A DNA stretch of 36,852 nt from CAZHDI01 sp964531285 (GTDB lineage Bacteria > Pseudomonadota > Alphaproteobacteria > JAJFIK01), in contig CAZHDI010000029.1 of assembly GCA_964531285.1 (NCBI GenBank), positions 1 through 36,852 of the forward strand. The letters run 5' to 3'. The first letter of the stretch is position 1, and every line of letters begins with the position of its first letter. Position numbers and translations under genes: made by a program. The notes under the pieces were generated by a model that worked only from the letters and a program-made list of their open reading frames with translations, was not told the origin of the DNA and searched no databases. Shown piece after piece: positions 25,001 to 33,232 of this stretch.

Positions 25001-26389
25001 GATGTGCTCGACACCACGCCGGACCGCCCGTCGGTCGACACCTATGTGATCGCGCAGGCGGAAAATCAGTATGAAGCGGACCGGGTTCGCCGCATGCTGC
25101 GCGGCATTTCCGATGAGGAGCAGAACCAGGCCGGCCAGTCGCCGCGGGTCATTCCGCTGCGCACGACGCCGCTGGAGGAAACCCAGTCCACGGCGGCCCG
25201 ATTCAATGTCCGCCGCGCGCCGCGGACCACCGAAGAACGCCTTCAGGATCTGCGCTGGGAACTCGACACCACTGTCGGCCAGGACATCGGCGCCCGCCGG
25301 CGTCCGGGTGAGCGCGGCATCAGCCGGGTGTTCGAGGTCAGCTCGACTACGCGCGGCGAAACCAACCTCTTTGGCGGGCGGGCCTATCTGGCCGCGACCC
25401 CGACCTTTGTAACCGCCGGTGACGAGGCCACGGGCCGCAGCTCTTACCGGCGCTTCGGCTCCAACGCCGCCGATCCGGTCCTGGCCGTCATGGACCCGGC
25501 CGTGATCGTGGAAGAACAGGCTCAGGCTGGCGTGGGCATCGAGGCGGGCTGGAACAAGGGCCGCTTCCATGTGGATCTCGGCGCGACGCCGCTCGGCTTC
25601 ACGGTCGTCAATTTCGTCGGCGGCATGCGCTATGACTTCGACATGGGCGATGAGTGGTTCCTGCGTCTCGACGGTCATCGCCGCGCCGTGAAAGACAGTG
25701 TGCTGTCCTTCGCCGGCTCGGAAGATACCGGCAACCAGGACGGCACCGGAACCTTCGACGGCACCGGCGAGAACTTCGGCGGTGTGACCCGGTCGGGTAT
25801 TTCGGCCACGCTGCTTCGGGATTTCGGCCAGTTCGGCATCTATGCGGGCCTCGGCTACGACATCTACAAGGGCGAAAACATCGAGGCGAACGACTATTAC
25901 GAAGCCACGGCCGGCGCCTACTTCCTGCCGGTCAACCGCACCAACGAGCAGCTTCAGATCGGTTACAACACGACCTATTTCGCCTTCGATGAGAACCGGA
26001 GCTTCTTCACGCTGGGTCACGGCGGTTACTTCAGCCCGCAGACCTTCGTGTCGGCCTCGATCCCGGTCGATTACCGGTTCCAGCAGGGACCGCTGCGCTA
26101 CTCGCTTGTGGGCGCGATCGGCGTTCAGTATTTCGACGAGGACACCGAGCCGTTCTTCCCGGACAACGAGCAGCTGCAACAGGATGCGGCGCAGTTCCTC
26201 GAGCCTCGGGAGAAGGTGTTCCACACGGGCGAGGACAGCCTGGAAGTGGCCTACCGTTTGGGCGGCGAGGTGGCCTACCGTCTCGGCGAGCGGGTCGAGT
26301 TCAACGCCTCCGCGCTGCATGACGACACGGCCGGCTATACCGAGACATCGGCACGGCTTGGCTTCCGCTACCGGTTCGGCGCCGAATAA
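22010..26389 (+). CDS. bcsC: Cellulose synthase outer-membrane subunit BcsC
   Basis: A 1459-residue protein. The signal peptide ends at AQA-Q (residue 38). Residues about 100-890 are a long series of TPR-like helical repeats (for example VLSINPRNERALFHLGR, ADALAALGIVELRRERF). They form a periplasmic scaffold that guides the glucan and interacts with peptidoglycan and BcsD-type partners. A polar linker follows (about 895-1070). The BCSC_C beta-barrel domain runs from about 1070 to the end (ERLQDLRWELD, FGGRAYLAATPTFVTAG, final RLGFRYRF). ATG 22010 follows TTGGAGAAAAG. It is 121 nt after bcsAB and 100 nt before bcsD. Length and domain order are as expected for the family. Confidence 0.93.
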   Translation: MSEYQKSRCPRPTFAVKALMTGVSGLALVLGAAGAAQAQSNAPTQLQAPAPSGTGTQGAAETPTSEPGVSTRTIQLQPAVGTLMTSPDMPERTVSSIFETADTDGQSYSDIENRLLRQARFWEERFNREAAIEVLEKVLSINPRNERALFHLGRHEAQRGNVDEARRYLQRLQSASADPQLVSELQTSIRLYQNQGRLLTEARRLAQAGDTNEALAQYRTIFDGRDPTGEVAIEFYHTLAGDGGDWESAVAGLRREIQRDPNNRTADFTLAEVLTYKEATRREGLDRLRRFSSDPAFAERAARGYRNGLLWLNATLEDRTLYEEYLATFPEDTEMQAKFTRLIRPPVLAEATPLVNEAYRALYDGDLDEAERQLRMALQENANDADALAALGIVELRRERFAQSEAAFARAIAIDPEVRERIDEAYRSATFWSRYNAAVAERNAGNFQNAERMLLEIQDMAVPDNHWARVALADTYVRMNRLERAEELYKAVLVEDDDNAAAVMGLVGLYQRRGNIAEALQYGRKLSAEDRREFGLSRVEAQMMRARAEAAIRRGQTSVARRELEAAVRRMPNDPWLRLDYASVLLNTGNRAAADRQMAEIVQRFPNGVETRQANAVYRSRVGDWPQVVRIIESLPNSARNKGMRDLLAEARFSTAITAVRAEVARGNTERALDLVQDLERTYGGTPERDVLVADAYMAAGDGVRAVAIVRNLIPRANRLSPGAVVRMADILGQQGHRDEGNRLLADLSRRNNLPSTFSNEIERVRVANVISRARTEFNRGAYEKAFDTLTPVLTENPRNGDALRLAGEIHLMTDHSDIAYEYFARAISVNPEDRFSISGAVGAAIAAEDIDAASRLLEAAIARMPEEPSLYYLAADIAQAAGNKEATREALEIARRLQRPGEAEAGPALGNRTPGLGRPILRRGPTPSLDDEASLIAPKTTNHAAASWAESIQARLAAAGADNGVFTLTAASDYTGGAEIGGAQSASSGDRLSDLSDVLDTTPDRPSVDTYVIAQAENQYEADRVRRMLRGISDEEQNQAGQSPRVIPLRTTPLEETQSTAARFNVRRAPRTTEERLQDLRWELDTTVGQDIGARRRPGERGISRVFEVSSTTRGETNLFGGRAYLAATPTFVTAGDEATGRSSYRRFGSNAADPVLAVMDPAVIVEEQAQAGVGIEAGWNKGRFHVDLGATPLGFTVVNFVGGMRYDFDMGDEWFLRLDGHRRAVKDSVLSFAGSEDTGNQDGTGTFDGTGENFGGVTRSGISATLLRDFGQFGIYAGLGYDIYKGENIEANDYYEATAGAYFLPVNRTNEQLQIGYNTTYFAFDENRSFFTLGHGGYFSPQTFVSASIPVDYRFQQGPLRYSLVGAIGVQYFDEDTEPFFPDNEQLQQDAAQFLEPREKVFHTGEDSLEVAYRLGGEVAYRLGERVEFNASALHDDTAGYTETSARLGFRYRFGAE

Positions 26390-26489
26390 GCGCGCCGCAC
26401 CACCGATTGATCAGTGACAGCCCTGGGCGCTGGGGGATAAGACAGCGGCCCAGGGGTTGGTCGAAACGACGATAAAAGCGGGTCTGAAG

Positions 26490-26945
26490 ATGGATGATGA
26501 ATACGCGATCCGCGCCAAGCTGAAACACCGGTTTCATCCGCAGTGGCGCGATTTGTTCCTTGGTATGATGGACCAGTTCGAGGACCATCAGAAAGTGGCG
26601 GCGTTCATGCGCACGGCCGGCGGGCGCATTGCCAAGTCCGCCGATCTGGGTGACACGCGGTCCTTGTCGGATCTGGAATATGCTCTCAACGGCTATTTTC
26701 TGGAGACCGAGTGGGGCTGGGTGTCGATCGAGGAACGCGAAGATTATCTCTGGCTGCGCCATGGCGGCTACCCGGCCATGGGCATCGAGATCGCCGCGCC
26801 CGAGCGGGCCGCGATCCATGTGCTGGAAGGTTTCTACACGGAACTGCTAAACCGGCTGGCCAATTCCGCGGATTTCGTCGCACGCTGTGTGGATTATCCG
26901 GCGACGTCGTTCGATGCGGTCAACATCGCTTACGGCGATCACTGA
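26490..26945 (+). CDS. bcsD: Cellulose synthase subunit BcsD
   Basis: A 151-residue protein matching the AcsD/BcsD family (about 156 residues) in length, place in the operon and conserved features: ALNGYFLETEWGWVSI, then IHVLEGFYTELLN near the end (compare VLEGLY in AcsD). BcsD forms ring-shaped octamers in the periplasm or along the cytoplasmic side (models differ) that help bundle glucan chains into crystalline ribbons. No signal peptide is visible, as is usual for BcsD. ATG 26490 is preferred, but TTG 26457 would add 11 residues. It is the last gene of the operon and is followed by a strong terminator. Confidence 0.85.
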   Translation: MDDEYAIRAKLKHRFHPQWRDLFLGMMDQFEDHQKVAAFMRTAGGRIAKSADLGDTRSLSDLEYALNGYFLETEWGWVSIEEREDYLWLRHGGYPAMGIEIAAPERAAIHVLEGFYTELLNRLANSADFVARCVDYPATSFDAVNIAYGDH

Positions 26946-26972
26946 CGGATCGGTCCGCGGTTCGGAACAGCG

Positions 26973-27001
26973 AAAGGCCCGGCGCTTGCCGGGCCTTTTT
27001 T
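26973..27001 (+). terminator. Intrinsic terminator of the cellulose operon
   Basis: A perfect 11-bp stem (AAAGGCCCGGC / GCCGGGCCTTT) with a 4-nt GCTT loop runs into a T-tract (26996-27001). It lies 28 nt after the bcsD stop and before the convergent bcsZ stop. Confidence 0.93.
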
Positions 27002-27059
27002 GTGTTGGATGGACCGCCGAGTCTACGGCTTATGGACCGGCATGTCGGATCTTAAGGGA

Positions 27060-28229
27060 TCAGTCCAGCGGCACCAGCGTCGAGGCGGCAAGATTGGCGA
27101 ACATGATCAGGCTGGCGCTGTAATAATCGTCCTGGGCACTGATCGTGGGCAACGGACGTTCGGTTTCCCGCAGGCGCTTGGCGTTGTTGGCGATGGCCAG
27201 TTCCACAAGGCTGCGCACGGCCAGGAATCCGTTCGCGGCCCGGTATTCGGCGTGTTCGCCCGTGAACGGATCGATCCAGCTTGGCGGCGCCTCGCCAGTC
27301 GGGTAATCCCCCCAGGCCTTGCCGAAGCGGTCGATATAGCGCGGCGTGTTGTGGCCGGACCAGACCAGATAAAGCGGTACCCGGATCGCGTCATAGCCGA
27401 AGCGGGCCGGGCGCTTGGGCGCCGGGCTCACCGCGCCGCCACGGTCGAAGCTGATCCAGTCGATGGGCAGCGCCAGATCGCCGAAGCCGGCATGTTTCAC
27501 GAACACCAGGCAATCGCGATAGATGTCGAGCCAAATGTCGGACTTGGTATGGGCGGCAATCTCCTGGAGCGCGGGAAATACGCAATAGGACAGGTTGAGG
27601 ACCCGCTCGCCGGGCACGTCGTCGAAGCCGTGGATGCCCGGGCGCAGGATCAGCCGGTCGGCATATTTCTCGACGATCTTGGTCTCGATGGCCTCGACGA
27701 TGGTGTCCGCCGCCGCGATGTAGGACGCCTCGTCCCACAGATTGCCCGCCATCAGCAGGGCCCAGGCGAGCATCAGATCGCCATCTGTGGCGTTGTTCTC
27801 GTCGGCCGGACCAAAGGGTTTGCGCGGGTCCCATTTCCAGGCGAAGAGACCGTCTGCGCGCTGAAGATGATCCGCGGTCCACTGCCAGATGTGATCGAAA
27901 CTGGCTTGGTCGTTGGCGAACAGGGCGAACAGCATGCCCGTGCCCTGGCTCTCGGTGTGGGAGATGTTGTGGTTGCCGGTGTCGATCACCCGGCCGTCGC
28001 GTTCCACAAAACGCGCCTTGTAGGCCGACCACTGGTCCGGAAACGGCGTGATGCGCCGGGGCTGAAAGGCTTCGGCCCGGCCCCAGCCGATCAGCACCAC
28101 AATCATGGCCACGAAGATCAGCAGACCGATGGCCCGGCGCACCTGGGCGCCGAACGCTGAGGACCCATGACGGCCCTGATCCGCGATGTCCCATGCGGCC
28201 GTGTCCCCCCGGACATCCGGCCCGCTCAT
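27060..28229 (-). CDS. bcsZ: Endoglucanase BcsZ (GH8 cellulase)
   Basis: A 389-residue GH8 enzyme. The catalytic acid is Glu93 in ISHTESQG. The NNATDGDLMLAWALL substrate-binding motif follows at 145-159, and GYDAIRVPLYLVW carries the base Asp. A hydrophobic segment at 33-50 (AIGLLIFVAMIVVLIGW), after about 32 polar residues, acts as signal or membrane anchor. The cytoplasmic extension before it is longer than usual, so the true start may be further in. BcsZ trims periplasmic glucan and improves crystalline cellulose export. It faces the bcs operon tail-to-tail, not within it, so it must be expressed separately. Confidence 0.93.
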   Translation of the reverse strand: MSGPDVRGDTAAWDIADQGRHGSSAFGAQVRRAIGLLIFVAMIVVLIGWGRAEAFQPRRITPFPDQWSAYKARFVERDGRVIDTGNHNISHTESQGTGMLFALFANDQASFDHIWQWTADHLQRADGLFAWKWDPRKPFGPADENNATDGDLMLAWALLMAGNLWDEASYIAAADTIVEAIETKIVEKYADRLILRPGIHGFDDVPGERVLNLSYCVFPALQEIAAHTKSDIWLDIYRDCLVFVKHAGFGDLALPIDWISFDRGGAVSPAPKRPARFGYDAIRVPLYLVWSGHNTPRYIDRFGKAWGDYPTGEAPPSWIDPFTGEHAEYRAANGFLAVRSLVELAIANNAKRLRETERPLPTISAQDDYYSASLIMFANLAASTLVPLD

Positions 28230-28514
28230 CCCTGATACTCTCAACCCGCTCACGCCCACTTGCCGCAAAAGGCCGAAGGCTGTGCGCCGACAGGGGGCAC
28301 AGCATCGCGGTCAACGCCAAGCACAGCCTGCGCGCCGCATCCGACCGTTTGCCGATGATCCCCGTCACCTCTCAAGACGAGATGAAGATTTCATGCGGCT
28401 ATTTTGTGACCTTGCCGCTTTTATGACTTAAACTTCATTGTATCGGGCAATATAAACGCGTTTCCCGAAATGAAACAGGGCGGCTAGTCTTGGCTCTTTG
28501 TTTCAGTGTGAGAC
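28230..28514. other. Non-coding region upstream of bcsZ
   Basis: No gene is seen. The stretch 28380-28500 is AT-rich compared with the flanks and probably holds the bcsZ promoter on the minus strand, but no -35/-10 pair matched well enough to mark. Confidence 0.4.
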
Positions 28515-28551
28515 AAAAAGTAACGGCTGTCACATTAATTGTGACAGCCGT
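28515..28551 (-). terminator. Intrinsic terminator of the sugar dehydrogenase gene
   Basis: A perfect 11-bp inverted repeat (ACGGCTGTCAC / GTGACAGCCGT, 7-nt loop) is followed on the minus strand by TAC and five T. It starts about 30 nt after the stop codon of the PQQ dehydrogenase gene. The same palindrome could also serve as an operator for bcsZ. Confidence 0.75.
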
Positions 28552-28583
28552 GCCTCAGTTTCCGGGATCGGGGGCGCTTTGGC

Positions 28584-29783
28584 TTACCGGGCGGGGCGGA
28601 CCCGCAGCACGCGGCCGGCGGGCTGTTCGGCGTCCTTGGTGCCTTCGGTCAGAAGATAAAGAAACCCGTCGGGGCCGCTTGCCACATGGCGGATGCGCTC
28701 GCCCAATTCGGCAAACAGGATCTCATCGGCCGCCTCGTTGCCCGACGCGGTGATGCGGCTGCCCGTCCGGTTGAACCGCTGGACATGGCCGTCCTTGGCG
28801 TCCGCGCCGCCGGCGATCAGCGCCGTGACGAAAATATCCCCGGTCCAGGACGGGAAGGCGGTGCCGGTATAGATCGTCATGCCCGATGGCGCGATGGAGG
28901 GGGTCCACCAGACGACCGGCTGCTCGGTACCTTCATATTCGGTGTAAGGAGTAATTTTCGCGCCCGTATAGTCGATGCCGTAGCTGGCGATGGGCCAGCC
29001 GTAATTGGCGCCGCTCTCGACAACGTTCAACTCGTCGCCGCCGCGCGGGCCATGCTCATGGGCATAGACGATGTCGTTCGCCGCGTCATAGGCGATGCCC
29101 TGTACATTCCGGTGTCCGTAACTCCAGATCTCAGGCTTGGCGCCGTCTTCGCCCGAGAACGGATTGTCATCGGGAATGCTGCCGTCGTCGTTCAAACGAA
29201 CGATGGTTCCCAGATGACTGGTCAGGAGTTGGGATTCCTCCCGGTAATTGAACCCGTCGCCCAGGGTCACCAGCAGGGTGCCGTCATTGAGGAACGCCAT
29301 GCGGCCGCCGAAATGGGCCGCGGCCACCTTGTCGGGTTCGGCCCTGAAGATCTCCTCGACCGCACCTAAGGCGTCGCCGTCGAAGCGGGCGCGCGCAACC
29401 CGTGTCGCATTGGCGTCCGGGCCGCCTGCCGAATAGCTTAGATAGATAAGATTGTTGGTCTCGAAGTCCGGATGGAGCGCCACGCCCAGGAGGCCGCCCT
29501 GGTTCAGGGCAAAGACGTCTGGCACGCCGGTGACGGGATCGGGATCCAGCACGCCGTCGCGGATCACCCGCAAGGTTCCGGAGCGTTCGGTCACAAGCAT
29601 GTCGCCGCCGGGCAGAAACGCGATGCCCCAGGGCACGGTGAGCCCCTCGGCGACGGTGTCGATCTCATAGGCTTCGCTGGCCTCGGCGGCCTGGGCGCCG
29701 ACCGGCAGGGCGATCAGGCCCGCCAGAGCGGTCAGCGCGGTCAGACCGGTTTTGAGCGAGAGGGTGAAGTGCTGTGCGGGCAT
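28584..29783 (-). CDS. PQQ-dependent sugar dehydrogenase (soluble, periplasmic)
   Basis: A 399-residue six-bladed propeller of the glucose/sorbosone (aldose sugar) dehydrogenase family. Signal peptide 1-32 ends AQA-A. Conserved blocks include GLTVPWGIAFLPGG, LNQGGLLGVALHPDF, HFGGRMAFLNDG (with the catalytic His), YGHRNVQGIAYD, EHGPRGGDELN, ANYGWP and APSGMTIY. It oxidises aldoses in the periplasm with PQQ and calcium and passes electrons to the respiratory chain. The PQQ synthesis genes are not in the window. It is divergent from a small membrane protein and ends at a clear terminator. Confidence 0.92.
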   Translation of the reverse strand: MPAQHFTLSLKTGLTALTALAGLIALPVGAQAAEASEAYEIDTVAEGLTVPWGIAFLPGGDMLVTERSGTLRVIRDGVLDPDPVTGVPDVFALNQGGLLGVALHPDFETNNLIYLSYSAGGPDANATRVARARFDGDALGAVEEIFRAEPDKVAAAHFGGRMAFLNDGTLLVTLGDGFNYREESQLLTSHLGTIVRLNDDGSIPDDNPFSGEDGAKPEIWSYGHRNVQGIAYDAANDIVYAHEHGPRGGDELNVVESGANYGWPIASYGIDYTGAKITPYTEYEGTEQPVVWWTPSIAPSGMTIYTGTAFPSWTGDIFVTALIAGGADAKDGHVQRFNRTGSRITASGNEAADEILFAELGERIRHVASGPDGFLYLLTEGTKDAEQPAGRVLRVRPAR

Positions 29784-29894
29784 GTCCCGTCATCCTTCCT
29801 GGCAAATGGCTGTCCGGCTGTGGAGAGGCTTTCATCTAAGGCCGTTCCGCCCCATTATGGCAGCGACTTTTGGGAGCGGGAAGGAGACACCGAC

Positions 29895-30344
29895 ATGCGC
29901 CTCGTGCGGAGTGTGCTGGCCTTTATCGTCGCGGTGCTGGTCGCCGGCATTCTGGGAACGGCACTGTCCACCCAGTTCGTGATCGCGGGCCTGGAAAGCG
30001 TGGACGCGTCGGTGCCGATGGCCGAGCGCATCGACATGACCTTTTTCGATCTGATGGGCATGGGGCCAATTTACACGATCGTCATGGCCATCGGGCTCCT
30101 GGTCGGTTTCCTGGTCGCCACCGGGCTGTTGTTCGTGATCCCGCTGCCGCGCTGGGTCGGCTATGCCCTGGCGGGCGGCGCCGCCGTGGTGACGATGCTG
30201 TTTTTCATGCAACAGACATTCTGGGGCACCATGCCGATCGCCGGTGCGCGCACCGCGCTGGGTTATGGCGCGCAAATCGCCGCAGGGGCTCTGGGCGGCG
30301 TCGTGTTCGCGCTCATCGCGCCGGGCCGCCGCAAGAAGGGTTGA
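29895..30344 (+). CDS. Four-helix membrane protein of unknown function
   Basis: A 149-residue protein starting at ATG 29895 behind AAGGAGA. Four membrane helices are evident at about 4-28, 52-78, 84-101 and 118-142, with a short loop carrying DASVPMAERIDMTFFDLMGMGP and a basic end (RRKKG). It resembles small uncharacterised alphaproteobacterial membrane proteins, but I cannot name a family. It is divergent from the PQQ dehydrogenase and converges on the TetR gene. Confidence 0.75.
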   Translation: MRLVRSVLAFIVAVLVAGILGTALSTQFVIAGLESVDASVPMAERIDMTFFDLMGMGPIYTIVMAIGLLVGFLVATGLLFVIPLPRWVGYALAGGAAVVTMLFFMQQTFWGTMPIAGARTALGYGAQIAAGALGGVVFALIAPGRRKKG

Positions 30345-30366
30345 GCGGCTTTTTGGCAATGAGGCA

Positions 30367-31020
30367 TCACCGGGTTCGGCTGCGCCCGATATCGAGTTCG
30401 CCGGCCACCTGGCGGATCAAGGCCTCGCGCTCGGCACCCTGAATGGTCTCATAGCCGGCCATGGCCTGCTCGATCAGCAGTCCGGCAAGTCCGTGCACCA
30501 GGCTCCAGGCGGCCATGACGCTGGGCCGGATTGCCTCGCCCTCCTCATCCAGGCAGGCGCTGACGGTGATCTCCAGCCACCGGTAGGCGCGGTTGCCGGC
30601 AGCGATCAGATCCGGACCGCCGGGCCGGATGCCGTGGCCCGAGCCGAACATCAATTGGAACAGCGCCGGCTGATCGCAGGCAAAGGTTACATAGTCCACG
30701 GCCATGGCGGTGAGGCGCTCGCGCGGGTCCTCAAGGTCTGATCGGGCGGCGGTGGCTTCCAGCCGGGCGGCGAGGCGGTCGAACCCCTCCACTGCGAGAG
30801 CGGCCAGGAAATCGGTCTTTTTCGAAAAATGGGCGTATGGCGCGGCCGGGGAGACATGACTGTCGCGCGCCAGCGAGCGCAGGCTCAGCTTGGCCGGGCC
30901 CACGGTCTCCAGCATCTCCAGGCCATGGGCAATCAGCGCATCGCGCAGATGGCCGTGATGGTAGCGTGCCGGTTCGGTTTCAGGGATGGTCCGGCCCCCG
31001 GCCTCGCGGTCGCGCGGCAT
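30367..31020 (-). CDS. TetR-family transcriptional regulator
   Basis: A 217-residue repressor-type protein. The N-terminal DNA-binding domain has the TetR pattern: HLRDALIAHGLEMLE, then the helix-turn-helix LSLRSLARDSHVSPAAPYAHF, then SKKTDFLAALA. The C-terminal domain (ACDQPALFQLMFGSG, VHGLAGLLIEQAM) is a ligand pocket of a subgroup common in proteobacteria. ATG 31020 is preferred for its GAGGAG ribosome site; ATG 31047 is possible. It is 66 nt downstream of the prephenate dehydrogenase-like gene and may be in one operon with it. The target is unknown. Confidence 0.9.
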   Translation of the reverse strand: MPRDREAGGRTIPETEPARYHHGHLRDALIAHGLEMLETVGPAKLSLRSLARDSHVSPAAPYAHFSKKTDFLAALAVEGFDRLAARLEATAARSDLEDPRERLTAMAVDYVTFACDQPALFQLMFGSGHGIRPGGPDLIAAGNRAYRWLEITVSACLDEEGEAIRPSVMAAWSLVHGLAGLLIEQAMAGYETIQGAEREALIRQVAGELDIGRSRTR

Positions 31021-31086
31021 GGCGGTCTCCTCGCAGTCACCGCCCATGATGACCTGCTTCGCGCCCCAGGGCCAAACGGCCCGTGA

Positions 31087-31869
31087 TCACCGGGCGGCGC
31101 GGGGACCGGTCTCCGGCGCCGGTGCCGGCTCTGGTCCCGAGGGGGCGAGCCCGGCTTCGGTCCGGCGCACGGCATCGAAAAAGGCCTGGCGCGCCTCGGC
31201 TGCGAAGGGGTTCTCCATTTCGATGGCGCGGAACAATTCCGGCGAGTCCCCCTCCACATAGCCGATGGCCTGGCGCAGGAGGTCATAGGTGACCGTGGTG
31301 AGCTGGAACGGCTCCAGGCGCATTTCCAATAGGGTCTTGGCCAGAAGGTGCGTCAGGCCCTGCACATAGGCCAGTTCCCGGTCATGGCGGTCCGGCGTGG
31401 TCTCGATCACGCTCAAGCCCAACGTGTCGGCCAGAAACGCCGCGACGCAACCATGCCGCTCGCCGCGCACCGGGCAGACCGCGATTTTGAGGCCGGTCAG
31501 TCCGTCCCGGGCACTCTGGGGCCCAAACAGCGGGTGGGTGCAGACGATCTCGACCCCATCGGGCAGCAAGGCGTCCATCAGCCGGGCCGGTTTGACCTTC
31601 ACCGAGCCCACATCCAGCGCGAGCGTGCCCGGCTTCAGATGGGGGGCCAGATCGGCCAGCACCGTCTCCATGGTCTGGACCGGTGTCGCGACGACCACGA
31701 TGCCGGCGTCACCTGCCGCCGCCAGGGTCGGCAGGGGCCGGGCCCCCAGGGCTGCGATGGCGCCGTCATCGAGCGCCGGGTCGAAGGCGGCGGTTTCGAA
31801 ATGATCGGACAGATGGGTCAGCATCAGGCGGCCGAAGGCACCGGCGCCGATTACGGCAAGGCTGGTCAT
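31087..31869 (-). CDS. Prephenate dehydrogenase-like protein (TyrA family)
   Basis: A 260-residue NAD(P)-dependent oxidoreductase. The Rossmann start VIGAGAFGRLM (6-16) is followed by VVATPVQTMETVL, LDVGSVKV, THPLFGPQSA and a helical C-domain with QGLTHLLAKTL holding the conserved His. TyrA converts prephenate or arogenate toward tyrosine. It is shorter than typical full-length TyrA, lacks an ACT domain and ends in a Pro/Ala tail. Other aromatic genes are absent from the window, so a side role is possible. It lies upstream of the tetR gene. Confidence 0.82.
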   Translation of the reverse strand: MTSLAVIGAGAFGRLMLTHLSDHFETAAFDPALDDGAIAALGARPLPTLAAAGDAGIVVVATPVQTMETVLADLAPHLKPGTLALDVGSVKVKPARLMDALLPDGVEIVCTHPLFGPQSARDGLTGLKIAVCPVRGERHGCVAAFLADTLGLSVIETTPDRHDRELAYVQGLTHLLAKTLLEMRLEPFQLTTVTYDLLRQAIGYVEGDSPELFRAIEMENPFAAEARQAFFDAVRRTEAGLAPSGPEPAPAPETGPRAAR

Positions 31870-32320
31870 GGCGGACGTCTCCAGGGATCGATCGGCACCG
31901 TTGTATCAGACCCGCAAGGCCCTGTGAGAAGGCGCGGGCCACGGGACTTTTCAGACTGGCACGTCTGATGCTGCGAAAGCAGGCAACACGGTCAGCATGG
32001 CGCCCGTTGCGGATGCGCTCCCGGCCTATCGACACCAAAGGAGCGGCGGGGGACGAATTGGCTCTTTATCGGGGCCGCGCGAGGGACTAGGTTGACCCGC
32101 GTGGAGGACGGCCCGGCGGCGGGGAGCACCCCCTTATTCACCGGGCCTTGAGACGGGTTGCAAGTCTTCGGACGTATGAGAAACTGGCGGCTTGGCGCGG
32201 AATCCCGCGTCCAAACAGTCCGGATTTGGGCGTGCTGACCGGCATTGTGGGCCGGGAGGGGCGAACCGGGGGCGGAGCGGCCGGGTCGGCGAGCAGCCAA
32301 ACCGAGGAGCGGACGGGGCC
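31870..32320. other. Non-coding region between tyrA-like and glycosyltransferase genes
   Basis: Divergent intergenic region of about 450 nt without a convincing gene. The only structure noted is a short inverted repeat, TCAGAC-N6-GTCTGA (31951-31968). No promoter could be marked with confidence. Confidence 0.4.
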
Positions 32321-33139
32321 ATGGTCCAGCAGGATTGGGTGAACATTCTGGGCGTCAACGTGTCGGTCGGCACCGTGCCGTCGAGCTTTGATGTCATCCG
32401 CTCCTGGATCCGTAATGGCGAGAAGCATTACGTCACTGTCTCGGGCGCCCACACCATGGTGGAGTGCCAATCCGATACGACCCTGCGCAGCATTTTGAAC
32501 CGGGCCGGCATGGTCACCGCCGACGGCATGCCGATCGTGTGGATGAGCCGGCTTCTGGGCAAGCGCGGCGCGGACCGGGTCTATGGCCCGGACCTCATGC
32601 GCCATGCGCTGGAGCACAGCCGCGACGGCGGCGTCCGCCATTATCTCTACGGGGCGTCGGAAGACACGCTGCGCGATCTTCAGGCCTCGATCGAGCGGGA
32701 TTATCCGGGCGTCAATATCGTCGGCAGCTATGCCCCGCCGTTCCGGAAGGTCGGCGAGCGCGAGGACGACGAGGTCCTTGAGACGATCAATGCCGCCAAG
32801 CCGGACATCATCTGGGTGTCGCTCTCGACCCCGAAACAGGACTACTGGATGGCCAATCATCTGGCCAAGCTCGATGCCGCCGCGCTGATCGGGGTCGGGG
32901 CCGCGTTCGACTTCCTGTCGGGCAACAAGGTTCAGGCGCCGCGCTTTATCCAGCGCTCGGGAACCGAATGGCTGTTCCGGATGGTGACCGAACCCAAGCG
33001 TCTGGCTGCCCGCTATCTCGACACCGTGCCGCGCTTCATGATGCTCAGCGGGCTGCAATTGGCCGGCCTGCGCAAATGGCCGCTGCCCGACCGGATGCTC
33101 CGGGCCGAGCGCGCCGAGCCCGCGGCTCAGGAACACTGA
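32321..33139 (+). CDS. WecG/TagA/CpsF-family glycosyltransferase
   Basis: A 272-residue GT26 enzyme. Motifs: NILGVNVSV at the start, VTVSGAHTMVE, TADGMPIVW (catalytic Asp68 by comparison with TagA), YGPDLMRHAL, IIWVSLSTPKQDYW, GVGAAFDFLSG and the C-terminal APRFIQRSGTEWLFRM. The basic and hydrophobic end (FMMLSGLQLAGL) may aid membrane contact. Family members add N-acetylmannosamine(uronate)-type sugars to lipid-linked intermediates. In Caulobacter the relative HfsJ makes holdfast. Here it may feed the Wza/Wzc system located 24 kb away (inference). ATG 32321 follows GAGGAGCGG. Confidence 0.9.
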   Translation: MVQQDWVNILGVNVSVGTVPSSFDVIRSWIRNGEKHYVTVSGAHTMVECQSDTTLRSILNRAGMVTADGMPIVWMSRLLGKRGADRVYGPDLMRHALEHSRDGGVRHYLYGASEDTLRDLQASIERDYPGVNIVGSYAPPFRKVGEREDDEVLETINAAKPDIIWVSLSTPKQDYWMANHLAKLDAAALIGVGAAFDFLSGNKVQAPRFIQRSGTEWLFRMVTEPKRLAARYLDTVPRFMMLSGLQLAGLRKWPLPDRMLRAERAEPAAQEH

Positions 33140-33207
33140 GCTGCACGGGATCTTGAGCCGCGCGGAATCCCGGGCCCGCGATCCGTCCGCATACGGTTTT
33201 GGGGCCC

Positions 33208-33232
33208 TGACACACCGCTTACCGGTGTGTCA
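33208..33232. repeat. Perfect 10-bp inverted repeat after the glycosyltransferase gene
   Basis: Arms TGACACACCG and CGGTGTGTCA are separated by CTTAC, 69 nt after the glycosyltransferase stop codon. No T-run follows, so it may be an operator for the DUF481 gene or a Rho-assisted stop. Confidence 0.6.

Noticed and set aside
21920..26320. Very long open frame on the minus strand opposite bcsC (and a similar one at 19288-21996 opposite bcsAB)
   Set aside because: It mirrors the codon structure of the real genes in high-GC DNA. The product is Arg/His/Gly-rich without domains, while the plus-strand frames carry clear Bcs motifs.
28430..28470. FNR/CRP-like half sites upstream of bcsZ
   Set aside because: ATTG and CAAT halves are too short and wrongly spaced for a convincing site.
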